DNA of 64,000 bases from NCBI GenBank assembly GCA_030145385.1, contig JAQYVU010000002.1:1-64000 (forward strand), read 5' to 3'. The translations under genes were made by a program, and so were the position numbers. Origin of the DNA: Desulfococcaceae bacterium (GTDB taxonomy: Bacteria; Desulfobacterota; Desulfobacteria; Desulfobacterales; Desulfosalsimonadaceae). Of this stretch, positions 63,742 to 64,000 are shown one piece after another (positions within the stretch are counted from its first letter, which is position 1; each line of letters starts with the position of its first letter). The notes under the pieces are model-generated. The model was not told the DNA's origin and searched no databases. It worked only from the letters and a program-made list of their open reading frames with translations.

Positions 63742-64000
63742 TTAATTGGAACCATTTGGCTGAGCATTGTACTTTTCAATTAATAAATCCGTCATATCAA
63801 TGGTACTCGGGTAATAAATGGCCGCACTTTTTTCAATAATCAGCAAATACCCTTCTTTTTTCCCTATTTTTTCAGCCAGTTCAAATATATCGTTTTTTAA
63901 TTTTTCAACCTCTGTTGCCTCAAGTTCCCTGAATTCCATTTGAAATTTTTTCTGCAACGATTGAAAATCATACTTTTTAATTTCAAGTTCCCGCTGTTGC
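63742..64000 (-). CDS. skp: Skp/OmpH-family periplasmic chaperone (5' partial)
   Basis: C-terminal 85 residues only; the frame is open to the window end (QQRELEIKKYDFQSLQKKFQ at the edge), so the start and signal peptide lie beyond 64000. The coiled-coil-like charged helices and the C-terminal KEGYLLIIEKSAAIYYPSTI, resembling the Skp pattern K-x-Y-x-V/L-V-x-x-x-x-A-V-L-Y, support OmpH/Skp, which carries outer-membrane proteins to BamA. It lies upstream of lpxD, as in many proteobacteria. Confidence 0.82.
   Translation of the reverse strand, partial: QQRELEIKKYDFQSLQKKFQMEFRELEATEVEKLKNDIFELAEKIGKKEGYLLIIEKSAAIYYPSTIDMTDLLIEKYNAQPNGSN

Overview
The window comes from a strictly anaerobic, Gram-negative sulfate reducer of the Desulfobacterota, most like the Desulfobacteraceae and relatives. 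The evidence is the combination of an Hmc-type transmembrane redox complex with its rrf regulators, a Tmc complex, a heterodisulfide-reductase cluster with a selenocysteine HdrA, a tungsten-type aldehyde:ferredoxin oxidoreductase and a complete Gram-negative lipid A operon. No rRNA, tRNA or CRISPR array was seen.

Region 1 (1-9255): the end of an hmc operon (hmcB cut by the window edge, then hmcC, D, E, F), a tandem universal stress protein, a response regulator, a hybrid PAS histidine kinase and an Rrf2 Fe-S regulator, all on +, followed by a convergent FAD amine-oxidase-like gene. Two copies of a ~100-base hairpin element with compensatory stem changes lie inside this operon (3097-3191 and 5591-5694).

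Region 2 (9256-26142): a plastic, accessory region. It holds a DUF349 repeat protein between two copies of an unidentified coding tail, an EamA transporter, a higBA pair whose toxin is broken by an in-frame stop, an IS66-like remnant, two secreted proteins (one with a caspase-like His/Cys pair), a REP-associated tyrosine transposase, a Phd/YafQ-type toxin-antitoxin pair, an NSS symporter and an AT-rich 1081-residue SIR2-STAND protein that is probably an anti-phage NADase. Related short REP-like repeats occur throughout.

Region 3 (26143-33231, minus): a MoaD-like protein, aldehyde:ferredoxin oxidoreductase, class III aminotransferase, LysA-fold decarboxylase, a SET-domain protein overlapping the decarboxylase gene, and metK. 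Together they could form an amino acid -> amine -> aldehyde -> acid route, with a methyltransferase of unknown target. Two copies of a 127-base palindromic repeat flank the aminotransferase gene.

Region 4 (33604-48596): a sigma-54 activator with a degenerate receiver and twin palindromic operators; then, on minus, tmcDCBA, an FrhB-like protein, a two-module selenocysteine HdrA, HdrB, a membrane HdrE/HdrC fusion, a response regulator, a PAS kinase and a DRTGG protein. Hmc, Tmc and Hdr are all modules that link periplasmic cytochrome c and menaquinone to cytoplasmic thiol, ferredoxin and sulfate-reduction electron pools, so much of the window is energy metabolism and its regulators.

Region 5 (49264-64000): envelope assembly. 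waaA, kdsB and a membrane methyltransferase lie on +. A long minus-strand operon reads skp (partial), lpxD, fabZ, lpxA, lpxI, Gfo/Idh oxidoreductase, lpxB, msbA, lptF, lptG, lpxK and a small kinase: lipid A synthesis, flipping and LPS export.
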